DNA of 64,000 bases, taken from positions 372,001 to 436,000 of the forward strand of contig CAVWQP010000006.1 in the NCBI GenBank assembly GCA_963757125.1, given 5' to 3'. The position numbers and the translations under genes are program-made. This document shows, piece after piece, positions 49,194 through 57,402 of the stretch; the first letter of the stretch is position 1; each line of letters starts with the position of its first letter. The DNA comes from CAVVSD01 sp963757125 (GTDB lineage: Bacteria; Actinomycetota; Thermoleophilia; Solirubrobacterales; Solirubrobacteraceae). The notes below the pieces were generated by a model. The model was not told the origin of the DNA. It worked only from the letters and a program-made list of their open reading frames with translations, and searched no databases.

Positions 49194-50351
49194 TCAGACG
49201 GCCGCGGCGTGCGCCATGTCCGACAAGCGCTGGAACCGGAGGATGTTCGAAGCCTCCTCCATCACGCCCGCGGTCAGGCAGACGAACGTCAGGTCCTTCT
49301 CGGGGTCGACCCAGAACAGCGACGATCCGGCGCCGAAGTTCCCGAACGTCCGCGGCGAGGCGAGCGTCCCGAAGAAATGGTGGTAGATGCCCTCGCCACG
49401 CAGCATGAAGCCCAGCCCGACGTTGGCCGGCGCGGGCTCCCAGCCCTCCGCGTTCGCCAGGGCGGTGTAGAGGTCGTTCAGGGCGTCGCCGGTCTGCAGC
49501 GTCGTCGCCCGGTCGATGATCGCCGGCGACAGGATGCGCACGCCGTCCAGCTCGCCGCCGCGGCGGATCATCTCGGCCAGGCGAAACAGGTCGGCGACAG
49601 AGGAGACCGATCCCACCCACGGCATCTCGGCGTCCTCGTGGACGGCCTCGTTCATGATCTCGATGTCCTCGGGACCCAGCCAGGCGCCGGGCGCGAACCG
49701 CGCTCGCAGCGGGACGATCCGCTCGGCCCACGCCCTCGGGGCTCCCAGCGCGGTGCTCGTCATGCCCAGCGGCTCGACGAGCTCCTCGCGCAGCACCTCC
49801 CGGAGACGGCGACCACCGCCCATGGTGCGACGGACCATCTCGCCGAGGAGCGCATGGTTCAGCGCGGGCGAGTAGTTGACGCCGGCCCCCGGCGTCCCCG
49901 TGAGGTCCAGCTCGCAGATCGCCGCGACGGTGGCAGCCAGATCGCCCAGCTCCAGCGGCGGCAGCGGATAGGGCGTGCTGGGGAGCGCCGCGCTGTGGGT
50001 GAGCAGGTGCTTCACGGTCACGCCGGCCTTGGCGCGTCCGCGGAAGCGGTCGGATCCGAGGAACTCCGGGATGACGTCGGCGACCTTGGAGGTCAGCGCG
50101 AAGTGACCGCGTTCGATCGCCGCCAGCACGAGCACGTTCGTGAGCGCCTTCGTGACCGACAGCACCCGGAACACGTCGTCGGTGCGCGCGGGTCGGCCCG
50201 CGTCACGGTCCGACGACCCGATCGCCTCCAGCATCCCGACCTCGCCGTCGCGGGCGACCAGCACGACCGCGCCGTCGTAGCGGCCCAGCTCGATGTCGCT
50301 CTCGACGGCGGTCCGCAGTCGCGCCAGCGCCGTGGTGTCCAACCCGCTCAT
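49194..50351 (-). CDS. Serine hydrolase (beta-lactamase class C / EstB-like)
   Basis: The 385-residue protein has the SxxK motif SVTKALTNVLVLAAIERG near residue 65, a conserved VKHLLTHSAALPS block, and YSPALNHALLGEMV in the YxN position. Family members are esterases or D-alanyl-D-alanine peptidase-like enzymes, and most of this branch are carboxylesterases. There is no N-terminal signal peptide. It is 14 bases downstream of the dihydroxyphthalate-decarboxylase-like gene and probably in its operon. Confidence 0.86.
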   Translation of the reverse strand: MSGLDTTALARLRTAVESDIELGRYDGAVVLVARDGEVGMLEAIGSSDRDAGRPARTDDVFRVLSVTKALTNVLVLAAIERGHFALTSKVADVIPEFLGSDRFRGRAKAGVTVKHLLTHSAALPSTPYPLPPLELGDLAATVAAICELDLTGTPGAGVNYSPALNHALLGEMVRRTMGGGRRLREVLREELVEPLGMTSTALGAPRAWAERIVPLRARFAPGAWLGPEDIEIMNEAVHEDAEMPWVGSVSSVADLFRLAEMIRRGGELDGVRILSPAIIDRATTLQTGDALNDLYTALANAEGWEPAPANVGLGFMLRGEGIYHHFFGTLASPRTFGNFGAGSSLFWVDPEKDLTFVCLTAGVMEEASNILRFQRLSDMAHAAAV

Positions 50352-50365
50352 GTGCCCTGATCCTC

Positions 50366-51358
50366 CTAGATCGCGAACGCTTCCAGGGCGCTGGGAGCGA
50401 ACAGCTCGTCCGGCGTCACGCGCCGGTGCGAGAGCCCCTGGTCGTGGTGGTAGCGCAGGAACGTGTCGAGGACGTGACGGTTGGCCTCCAGGCCGTAGGA
50501 CCACCAGTCGTCGCCGAGCAGCTCGCGCGTCCGCGCGACCTCCGCCTGCTGCCAGGGCAGCGAGGTCGTGAGCGCCCCGACGTCCTCCAGCGCGGCGTAC
50601 GCGAGGTCGCGCGACTGCGTGAACGCCTTCTGCAGCGACCCCGCGAGCCACGGATGGCGCTCGTGGAGCTCACGGCGCAGGACGATCACGTGCATGATCG
50701 GGAAGATCCCGGTCTCCGCCAGGTACGCCTCCTCGACGGGGCGGAAGTCCGGCCACAGGCGCCCGACGTCCGGCTCGCCACGCAGGAGCGAGGACGGCTC
50801 GCGCGGCGCCTGGATCGCATCGATCTCGCCGCGGGCGAGCGCGTCGGACAGCGAAATGCCCTTGTCGAGCGGCGCGATGTCGATCTCCGGCGGCAGGTCC
50901 AGCTTGAGCTTCTCCGGCCGGTTGGGCGTCTCCAGGCCGGCGGTCCGGTAGCGCACGCTCTCGACCGGCACGCCGTGGTGGTCGGCCAGGATGCCGCGGA
51001 CCCACACGCACGCCGTGAGCTGGAACTCCGGGGTGCCGACGACCTTCCCGGGCAGGTCGGACGGCTCGGTGATCCGATCGCGGCGCACCGCGACGTGCGC
51101 GTGGCGGAAGGACCGCGACGGATACACGGGTATCGCGACGAGCCAGGGGTCCTCGGACACGAGCGACACGACGTAGGAGGACATCGACATCTCCGCGACG
51201 TCGAACTCCCGGTGGCGCAGCATCCGGAAGAAGGTCTCCTCGATCTTCAGTGGCAGGTAGTTCAGCTCCACGCCGTCGGCCGTCACGCGCCCGTCGCGCA
51301 GCGCGCGGGTGCGGTCGTAGTCCGAGCATGCGAGCGTCAGGTGCAGGTTGCGGGGCAC
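50366..51358 (-). CDS. 4,5-dihydroxyphthalate decarboxylase-like / periplasmic-binding fold protein
   Basis: The 330-residue protein lacks a signal peptide and matches the dihydroxyphthalate decarboxylase family of type 2 binding-protein folds: LHLTLACSDYDRTRALRDGRVTADGVELNYL at the N terminus, AEMSMSSYVVSL, and FPIMHVIVLRRELHERHPWLAGSLQKAF. Known members decarboxylate 4,5-dihydroxyphthalate; others have unknown substrates. With the esterase-like gene it suggests degradation of an aromatic ester, which is inference. Confidence 0.83.
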   Translation of the reverse strand: MPRNLHLTLACSDYDRTRALRDGRVTADGVELNYLPLKIEETFFRMLRHREFDVAEMSMSSYVVSLVSEDPWLVAIPVYPSRSFRHAHVAVRRDRITEPSDLPGKVVGTPEFQLTACVWVRGILADHHGVPVESVRYRTAGLETPNRPEKLKLDLPPEIDIAPLDKGISLSDALARGEIDAIQAPREPSSLLRGEPDVGRLWPDFRPVEEAYLAETGIFPIMHVIVLRRELHERHPWLAGSLQKAFTQSRDLAYAALEDVGALTTSLPWQQAEVARTRELLGDDWWSYGLEANRHVLDTFLRYHHDQGLSHRRVTPDELFAPSALEAFAI

Positions 51359-51561
51359 CCCGGCACCCTATGCGGCGACGGCGGGGCGCGCCCCACGCTG
51401 CGCCCCGCCGACACTTCCCCCCTCAGGCGCGGCGGATCCGTTCGTCCGCGCCTCCCGACCCGTCCCCTTCGCGGTTTCCCGCCGCGTACGAGTTGCCGGG
51501 ATCCGGCGAACCTCCTTGTCGTCCAGCGGTCGGTGGAGAGGGTGCGGACGCACGCCTGAGG

Positions 51562-51822
51562 TTGGACGGCCGCATCGGGTTGGCGCGTCGGCGCTCGTCG
51601 GACGGACTCGCGTCGGACGGTCGCCTCGCGGCGCACGTGCGCGAGGGCTCCGATCGCGCCTTCGAGGTGCTCTTCGAGCGCCATCACCGTGCGCTGCTCG
51701 CCTTCTGCCGGTCGATGGTCGGCTCGACCGACGAGGCGGACGACGCGCTGCAGCAGACGTTCCTCGCCGCCTACCGGGACCTCGCGCGCGGCCGCGAGCC
51801 CGACGCCCTCCGGGCGTGCCGC
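51562..51822 (+). pseudogene. N-terminal fragment of an ECF sigma-70 factor (region 2 only)
   Basis: LDGRIGLARRRSSDGLASDGRLAAHVREGSDRAFEVLFERHHRALLAFCRSMVGSTDEADDALQQTFLAAYRDLARG is the ECF region-2 start and -10-binding helix set. Region 4, which binds the -35 element, is absent: the frame runs instead through about 30 residues of unrelated sequence into the IclR domain. It cannot be a complete sigma factor. Confidence 0.7.
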
Positions 51823-52644
51823 CGCCACGGCCGGTCGAGGGTCGGCGGCGGGTACGGTTGCGGCATCGAAAGCGACGCTCCCGCCTACCCGATCGAATCC
51901 GTCGGCCGCGCGCTGAGGCTGCTGACGCTCGTTGCCGAGCGAGGGTCGGTCAGCGTCTCGGCGGCGGCCGAGGAGCTCGGTGTGGCGCGCTCGACGGCGC
52001 ACCGCATGCTGGCGACGCTGCTGTCGGAGGGCTTCGTCCGCCAGGACCCATTCACGAAGACCTACGGCCCCGGCCGGAGGATGCTCGAGGTCGGCCTCGC
52101 GGCGCTGCGCAACCTCGACGTGCGCGCCGCCGCACGTCCGGAGCTCGAGGCGCTCCGCGACGAGCTGGGGGAGACGGTGCACCTCGTGCTCCTCGAGGGC
52201 ACGCACATCCTGTTCGTCGACTCCGTGGAGTCCAACCGCGCCGTCCGCGTGGGCTCGCGCACGGGGATGACGATGCCCGCCCACTGCACGGCTGCGGGCA
52301 AAGTGATCCTGGCCGAGCTGCCGCACGACGCGCTGGAGGAGTACCTCGACGCGCTGCCCGCCGGCCTCACTCCGCGCTCGATGGAGGACCCTGCGGTGGT
52401 CCGCGAGGAGATCCGGCAGGTCGGCCAGCGCGGCTGGGCGACGAACTACGAGGAGAGCGAGGACGGCCTGTCCGCCGTCGCCGTCGCGATCCCCGAGCCC
52501 TCCGGCATCACGCGGTCGTCCATCACGGTGTCGCTGCCCGCCGAGCGCCTGCGGCCCGAGCGAGCGCCGGAGATCGCCGAGGCGACGACCCGTCGCGCCC
52601 AGGCGGTCGGCGCACGCCTGCTTCGTGCGCTGTCGGCGCCGTGA
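51562..52644 (+). CDS. IclR family regulator, in frame with an ECF sigma-factor fragment
   Basis: From about 51886 onward the frame encodes a full IclR protein: YPIESVGRALRLLTLVAERGSVSVSAAAEELGVARSTAHRMLATLLSEGFV (winged HTH), then the effector domain (FVDSVESNRAVRVGSRTG; HCTAAGKVILAELP). No ATG, GTG or TTG lies between the fragment and the HTH, so the nearest in-frame starts are in the sigma part, for example the TTG at 51562 and a second TTG at 51580. The IclR protein may therefore be made as a fusion of about 360 residues. IclR proteins regulate catabolic operons such as the one downstream. Confidence 0.78.
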   Translation: MDGRIGLARRRSSDGLASDGRLAAHVREGSDRAFEVLFERHHRALLAFCRSMVGSTDEADDALQQTFLAAYRDLARGREPDALRACRRHGRSRVGGGYGCGIESDAPAYPIESVGRALRLLTLVAERGSVSVSAAAEELGVARSTAHRMLATLLSEGFVRQDPFTKTYGPGRRMLEVGLAALRNLDVRAAARPELEALRDELGETVHLVLLEGTHILFVDSVESNRAVRVGSRTGMTMPAHCTAAGKVILAELPHDALEEYLDALPAGLTPRSMEDPAVVREEIRQVGQRGWATNYEESEDGLSAVAVAIPEPSGITRSSITVSLPAERLRPERAPEIAEATTRRAQAVGARLLRALSAP

Positions 52645-52684
52645 CCGGGGGCGGTACCCTGGATGACGACAGGTCGGGCGGTGA

Positions 52685-52709
52685 CGCTCGACTCGAGCAG
52701 TGTCGAGCG
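52685..52709. terminator. Hairpin downstream of the IclR gene
   Basis: CGCTCGAC at 52685-52692 pairs with GTCGAGCG at 52702-52709 across a 9-base loop. It lies about 40 bases after the IclR stop and 65 bases before the next small gene. It could act as a transcription terminator or as a 5' structure of that gene. No T-run follows. Confidence 0.4.
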
Positions 52710-52774
52710 CCCGCAGTCGTCGCCTACAAGCGCCTCCGCGCCGCCCTGCACCCCAGGCAGGAGGAGCACGAGAA

Positions 52775-52930
52775 ATGGCTGATCGACCCAACACAGGATT
52801 CGGTGGGCGACCCAAGCGCAAGACTCCGGCGGAGCGGTCCGTCGAGTTCATTGCGGCGTCGGCGCAGCTGAAGGCCGAGGCCGCTGCTCGGCGTCACGCG
52901 CGCGCCGCCTCCGAGCGCGCGAAGCCCTGA
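52775..52930 (+). CDS. Small basic hypothetical protein (51 residues)
   Basis: The 51-residue protein is rich in Arg, Lys and Ala (GGRPKRKTPAERSVEFIAASAQLKAEAAARRHARAA) and preceded by a strong AGGAGG site. It has no membrane segment or cysteines. The sequence is reminiscent of short Ala/Arg-rich helical proteins that bind nucleic acids, but I recognise no family. A strong Shine-Dalgarno and no overlap with other genes support it as real. Confidence 0.6.
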   Translation: MADRPNTGFGGRPKRKTPAERSVEFIAASAQLKAEAAARRHARAASERAKP

Positions 52931-52968
52931 GCGCGGGTGGGACCTACTGATCTCCTGAAGCGCAACGC

Positions 52969-54075
52969 CTAGCCCCACACGTCCCGGGAGACCTCCAGCA
53001 TGAGGTCGAGCTTGCCCCACTGCTCGTCCGGCGTGAGGTCGTTGCCCTCCACGCCGGAGGCGAAGCCGCACTGCGGGCTGAGCGCGAGCTGCTCGACCGG
53101 TAGGTAGCGCGACGCCTCCTCGATGCGCCGCAGCAGGTCGTCGCGGTCCTCGAGCTCGCCCGACTTCGTCGTGATGAGGCCGAGCACCGCGATCGCGCCG
53201 GGGCGCACGAAGCGCAGCGGCTCGAAGCCACCCGCCCGCTCCGTGTCGTACTCGAGGAGCAGCCGCTCGTGGCGCAGCGTCCCGAACAGCTCCTCCGCGA
53301 TCGCGTCGTAGTGGCCCTCGCGGTGCCAGTGGCTCTGCTCGTTGCCGCGGCAGAGGTGGATGCCGAACGTGACGCCGTCGAAGCCCTCGATGACCGCGTT
53401 CTCGGCCGCGACCGTCGCGCGCATCATCGTCTCGGGATCGCGCCCGCGGTCGCGGAACCGCTCCAGCGACGGCGGGTCGACGTAGGCGGTGAAGCCTGGC
53501 GCGTCCATGTGGACGTAGCCGCAGCCCGCCTTCGCCAGCTCGTCGACCATCTCGCGCTGGACGGCGACGACTGCGTCGAGGAACGCCTGGTCATCCGCGT
53601 AGACCTCGCGGCCGGAGTCGTAGGCCTGGTAGATGCGGTCGGGGCCGATGAGCGAGACCTTCACCGGCCGCCGGGTGAGCGACTGGGCGAACGTGAACTC
53701 GTCGAGCGGCTGGCTGCGGCGCAGGCGCAGCGGCTCGGTCGCCGGCGTGAGCGCGAGCGCCGACGGCGCCGTGACGACGCCGCCCTCCGTCGTCGCGAGC
53801 TTGCGCGCCTCGCGGGCCGCGCGGTGGCGGTCCATCCAGGTGTCGAAGCCCGCGACGTCGGTGAAGCTCTGCATGAAGTTCAGCCGGCGGAACTCGCCGT
53901 CCACGACGATCGGGAGATCGTGGCGCTCCTGCTCGGCGACGACGTCGCGAACGGCGGCGTCCTCGATGGCGCGCAGGCCGTCGTCGGACAGGTCGCCCAC
54001 CTCGTGGCGGGCCACGGCGTCCACGAGCTCCGGCGGGCGGAGCATGGAGCCGACGTTGTCCACGCGCAGGGTCAT
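52969..54075 (-). CDS. Cobalamin-independent methionine synthase-like (MetE/EaCoMT family) zinc protein
   Basis: The 368-residue single-barrel protein has DNVGSMLRPPELVDAV at the N terminus, VDGEFRRLNFMQSF, the zinc ligands GIHLCRGNEQSHW (His-x-Cys) and SPQCGFASGVE (second Cys). The family uses zinc to activate a thiol for methyl or alkyl transfer and includes epoxyalkane:coenzyme M transferases. In this operon it could transfer a group from or to a pathway intermediate. Its ATG overlaps the aldolase stop. Confidence 0.87.
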   Translation of the reverse strand: MTLRVDNVGSMLRPPELVDAVARHEVGDLSDDGLRAIEDAAVRDVVAEQERHDLPIVVDGEFRRLNFMQSFTDVAGFDTWMDRHRAAREARKLATTEGGVVTAPSALALTPATEPLRLRRSQPLDEFTFAQSLTRRPVKVSLIGPDRIYQAYDSGREVYADDQAFLDAVVAVQREMVDELAKAGCGYVHMDAPGFTAYVDPPSLERFRDRGRDPETMMRATVAAENAVIEGFDGVTFGIHLCRGNEQSHWHREGHYDAIAEELFGTLRHERLLLEYDTERAGGFEPLRFVRPGAIAVLGLITTKSGELEDRDDLLRRIEEASRYLPVEQLALSPQCGFASGVEGNDLTPDEQWGKLDLMLEVSRDVWG

Positions 54076-54767
54076 GCGTCGAGCCTCCTCACGAGGTAGT
54101 CCCACAGCGACTGCAGGTGCTTCGGCGACCAGACGTTCCCGCGCTTCGCGAGCGCCTCCTCGTCGTCGGACCAGCGCTTGGCGCCGCCGAAGCCCTCGAC
54201 GAGCAGCTGCTGGTGGGCGGCCTTCTCCAGCAGGACGGCCGCGCAGATCGCCGACGGGAGGTCCTCGCCGACCGCGACGATGCCGTGGTTGACGAGCAGC
54301 AGCGCCCGCGCGTCGCCGAGCCCGTTCGCGACGTCGATGCCCATGTCGCGGGTGACGATGAGATCCGCCGTGCGGGTGTAGTGCGGCACCTTCGGCGGCA
54401 CGAACAGCGTGCCGGCGTGCGACACCGGCTGCAGCTCGCAGCCCGCCGCGCCGAGCGCGATGGAGTGCGGCGGGTGCGAGTGCACGACGGACCCGACGTC
54501 GGGCCGCGCGAGCATGACCTCGCTGTGGATCGGCCACTCGACGTGGCGCGGGCCCTCGCCGTCGAGGACCTCGCCGTCCCAGCCGACGAGCAGGACGTTC
54601 TCGGGCTCCACCTCCTCGAACCCGAGCCCCGAGCCCTTCATCCAGATGCCGCGGCCGTCGGGGTCGCGCACCGACGGGTGCCCCCAGACGTAGTCGTCGT
54701 GCCCGTTGCCGTAGAGCACGCGGCAGGCCAGGACGATCTGGCGCCGGATCTCCGCTGCGTCCGTCAC
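54072..54767 (-). CDS. Class II aldolase/adducin family protein
   Basis: The 231-residue protein has the metal-binding HSHPPHSIALGAAGCELQPVSHAG block with the HxH pair, WMKGSGLGFEEVEPENVLLV for the substrate loop, and LLLVNHGIVAVGEDLPSAI with the third His. Members are zinc aldolases or decarboxylases that act on phosphorylated or aromatic acids. The GTG start overlaps the ALDH stop (GTGA). Confidence 0.9.
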   Translation of the reverse strand: MTDAAEIRRQIVLACRVLYGNGHDDYVWGHPSVRDPDGRGIWMKGSGLGFEEVEPENVLLVGWDGEVLDGEGPRHVEWPIHSEVMLARPDVGSVVHSHPPHSIALGAAGCELQPVSHAGTLFVPPKVPHYTRTADLIVTRDMGIDVANGLGDARALLLVNHGIVAVGEDLPSAICAAVLLEKAAHQQLLVEGFGGAKRWSDDEEALAKRGNVWSPKHLQSLWDYLVRRLDA

Positions 54768-56269
54768 GCGTCGAGCGCGACGTTGACCGTCTTGACCTGC
54801 GTGAACGTGAGGACCTCCGAGAGATCCTCCTCGCGCCCGACGCCGGAGTTCTTGAAGCCGCCGAACGGGACGCCGAGGTAGTGCGCGGCCGTCTCGTTGA
54901 ACCAGACGAACCCCGCGTCGACGCGCCGCGCCATCCGGTGCGCCCGTGCGAGATCGCGCGTGAAGATGCTCGCGGTGAGGCCGTACTCGACCGCGTTGGC
55001 GATCGCCAGGGCCTCCTCCTCGTCGCGCCACGTCACGACCGACAGGACCGGGCCGAAGACCTCGTTGTTGGCGATCGGCATGTCCTGGCGCACGTCGGTG
55101 ATGAGCGTCGGAGCCACGAACCAGCCGCGGTCCAGGCCCTCCGGGGCCCCGCCACCGGCGAGGATCGTCGCGCCCGAGTCGCGCGCGCTCTGGATGTGCG
55201 CGAGCACGCGGTCGCGGTGGACGTCGGAGATGACCGGGCCCATCTGCGTGCCCTCGGCGAGCGGGTCGCCGATCGTCAACGCCTCGAAGGACGCGCGGAC
55301 ACGCTCGACGACCTCGTCGGCGACCGACTCGTGCACGACCAGACGCGACGTCGAACCGCAGGACTGCCCGCTCGTCATCGTGAGGTTCATGCCGATCATC
55401 GCCCAGTGCGCGGCCCGCTCGAGGTCGGCGTCCGGGTAGACGATGCACGGGTTCTTCCCGCCGAGCTCCAGCGAGATCGACTTCACGACGCCCGAGGCGG
55501 CCGCGGCACCCTGGATCGCCAGGCCGGTGCGCACGCTGCCGGTGAAGGCGATGCGGCGGATCGCCGGATGGCGGGACATCGCGTCGCCGACGACCGGGCC
55601 GGACCCGGCCAGGACGGTCAGCAGGCCGGGCGGCAGCACCTCGGCGGCGAGCTCCGCGAGCCGCAGGCCGGAGAGCGGCGCCTGGTCGGGCGTCTTCACG
55701 ATGCACGCGTTGCCCGCGATGAGCGGCGTCGCAGCGCGCGTCGCGAACATGAGCGGGTGGTTGTAGGCGATGACGCGGCCGACGACCCCGTACGGCTCGC
55801 GCACCGTGTAGTGCAGGTGGTCGGCGGTCGAGGGGATCGTCGTCCCCTTGAGCTCCATGGCCCAGTCGGCGGCGAGGTGCATCGACTCGACGGCGTTGGC
55901 GACGTCGAAGCGCCCGGCGTGCATCGGCAGCCCGGCGTCGAGCGCGTCGAGCTCGGCCAGCTCGTCGGTGTGCTCGGCGACGAGGTCGGCCCACGCACGG
56001 ATGCGCTTCGCGCGCTCGCGCGGCGCGACGTCGCGCCACTCCTCGAACGCGGCGTGGCCGGCGCGGACGGCGGCGTCCACGTCGGCGGGCGTCGCGGCGG
56101 GGACCGTCGCGAGGTGCTCGCCGGTGGACGGGTTCGTCGTCTCCCAGCCGGCGGAGTCGCCGGCGATCTCGTCGGCGCCGATGCGGACGGCCCACGGATG
56201 GTCGGCGACGCGCGCGGCGACCTCCCGGGAGCGCGTCGTGTCGGGCTGGACGGCGTTGGCTGCTGCCAT
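54764..56269 (-). CDS. Aldehyde dehydrogenase family protein
   Basis: The 501-residue protein has the NAD-binding FTGSVRTGLAIQGAAAA, the general-base Glu in LELGGKNPCIVY, the catalytic Cys in GQSCGSTSRLVV, and EVFGPVLSVVTW near the C terminus. It oxidises an aldehyde to an acid with NAD(P)+. Its ATG overlaps the stop of the upstream LLM gene by one base, so it is translated with the monooxygenases. Confidence 0.93.
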   Translation of the reverse strand: MAAANAVQPDTTRSREVAARVADHPWAVRIGADEIAGDSAGWETTNPSTGEHLATVPAATPADVDAAVRAGHAAFEEWRDVAPRERAKRIRAWADLVAEHTDELAELDALDAGLPMHAGRFDVANAVESMHLAADWAMELKGTTIPSTADHLHYTVREPYGVVGRVIAYNHPLMFATRAATPLIAGNACIVKTPDQAPLSGLRLAELAAEVLPPGLLTVLAGSGPVVGDAMSRHPAIRRIAFTGSVRTGLAIQGAAAASGVVKSISLELGGKNPCIVYPDADLERAAHWAMIGMNLTMTSGQSCGSTSRLVVHESVADEVVERVRASFEALTIGDPLAEGTQMGPVISDVHRDRVLAHIQSARDSGATILAGGGAPEGLDRGWFVAPTLITDVRQDMPIANNEVFGPVLSVVTWRDEEEALAIANAVEYGLTASIFTRDLARAHRMARRVDAGFVWFNETAAHYLGVPFGGFKNSGVGREEDLSEVLTFTQVKTVNVALDA

Positions 56270-57402
56270 CAGCGAAGACCTGCCTGGATCAGCAAGGGGT
56301 GAACCTCCTCCTCGAAGCGCTTCATGTCCTCGATGTAGCGGGCCCAGGAGAGCAGGATCCCGTCGAACCCGGCACGCACGAGCATCCCGAGGCTCTCGAC
56401 GATCTGCTCCGCGGTGCCCACGATCGGGATGCCGCCCCAGCCGGCGATGAAGTGCTCCTTCATCCCCAGCGCGACCTCGGGGGGCAGGGACTGGGAGTTG
56501 ATGCCGAACGTCTGGACGAGGTTCTCGACCGCGTCCCAGTCGCCGTAGTCGTGGACGTAGGAGTGCAGGTAGTCCTTGGCGTCCTGCTCGGTGTCGCCCT
56601 GCACGATGTACGCGTTGCCCCAGACGGAGATCTCGCGCCCGTACTCGTTCTTGGCCAGCGCCCGGTAGTCGGCGACGAGCTTCTTGAGCGAGTCGAAGTC
56701 GTGCGCGCTCGGCAGGACGAACGCGACGTCGCACTCCCTGGCGCCGAAGTGGCGGCCGGCCTCCGAGCCGCCCGCGTTCATGATGACCGGGTGGGGGCGC
56801 TGCACCGGGTGGGGGCGGCAGACGGCGCCTTCCACCTTGTAGTACTTGCCCTCGAAGTCGAAGGGCTCCTCCGCCGTCCACATCTCGCGGATGATGTGCA
56901 GCCACTCGCGCGCGACCTCGTAGCGCTCGTCGTGCGGCAGCAGCGGCGCGCCGAACATCTCGATCTCGGCCGTGTGCCAGCCGGTGACGACGTTGAGCGC
57001 GAAGCGCCCGTTCGTCACGTGGTCGATCGTCATCGCCTGCTTCGCGGCGAGGATCGGGTGGATCGTGGGGACGTGCGACGTCGAGAAGACGCCCGACGTG
57101 GTCGTGGACGCGCCGATCCCGGCGGCCCAGGTGAACGGCTCGAAGCCGGCGCCGTTGAAGTCCGTCGAACCGCCGAAGCCGCGCCAGCGACCGACGGAGA
57201 CCAGTGCCTCGAACCCCATCCGGTCGCCGATCTGCGCGAGCTCCAGGGTGCTGGGCCAGGTCGCCTCCAGGGCGCCGTCGATCGACGTGATCGCCGCGCC
57301 CTGCTGCAGGTTCGTGCCGAACGTCCCCAGGCGCAGCGCCCGGTCGGAGTAGACCGGGTGCTTGGCCTCGCGGAGCTCGTCCGCCCGCGTGGTCGTGCTC
57401 AT
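56269..57402 (-). CDS. LLM class flavin-dependent monooxygenase, RutA/DszA-like (second copy)
   Basis: The 377-residue protein is a bacterial luciferase-like FMN monooxygenase with RWRGFGGSTDFNGAGFEPFTWAAG (RutA-type GFGG.T.F block), GRFALNVVTGWHTAEIEMFGAP and the long conserved block FDFEGKYYKVEGAVCRPHP. RutA and DszA relatives open C-N or C-S bonds with flavin-oxygen adducts. It is a close paralogue of the next-upstream gene, apparently a tandem duplication. It overlaps the ALDH start and the other LLM gene. Confidence 0.9.
   Translation of the reverse strand: MSTTTRADELREAKHPVYSDRALRLGTFGTNLQQGAAITSIDGALEATWPSTLELAQIGDRMGFEALVSVGRWRGFGGSTDFNGAGFEPFTWAAGIGASTTTSGVFSTSHVPTIHPILAAKQAMTIDHVTNGRFALNVVTGWHTAEIEMFGAPLLPHDERYEVAREWLHIIREMWTAEEPFDFEGKYYKVEGAVCRPHPVQRPHPVIMNAGGSEAGRHFGARECDVAFVLPSAHDFDSLKKLVADYRALAKNEYGREISVWGNAYIVQGDTEQDAKDYLHSYVHDYGDWDAVENLVQTFGINSQSLPPEVALGMKEHFIAGWGGIPIVGTAEQIVESLGMLVRAGFDGILLSWARYIEDMKRFEEEVHPLLIQAGLR

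Noticed and set aside
52645..52774. An extra gene between the IclR gene and the small basic protein
   Set aside because: No frame with a ribosome-binding site or family pattern; the stretch holds only a hairpin and a likely promoter.
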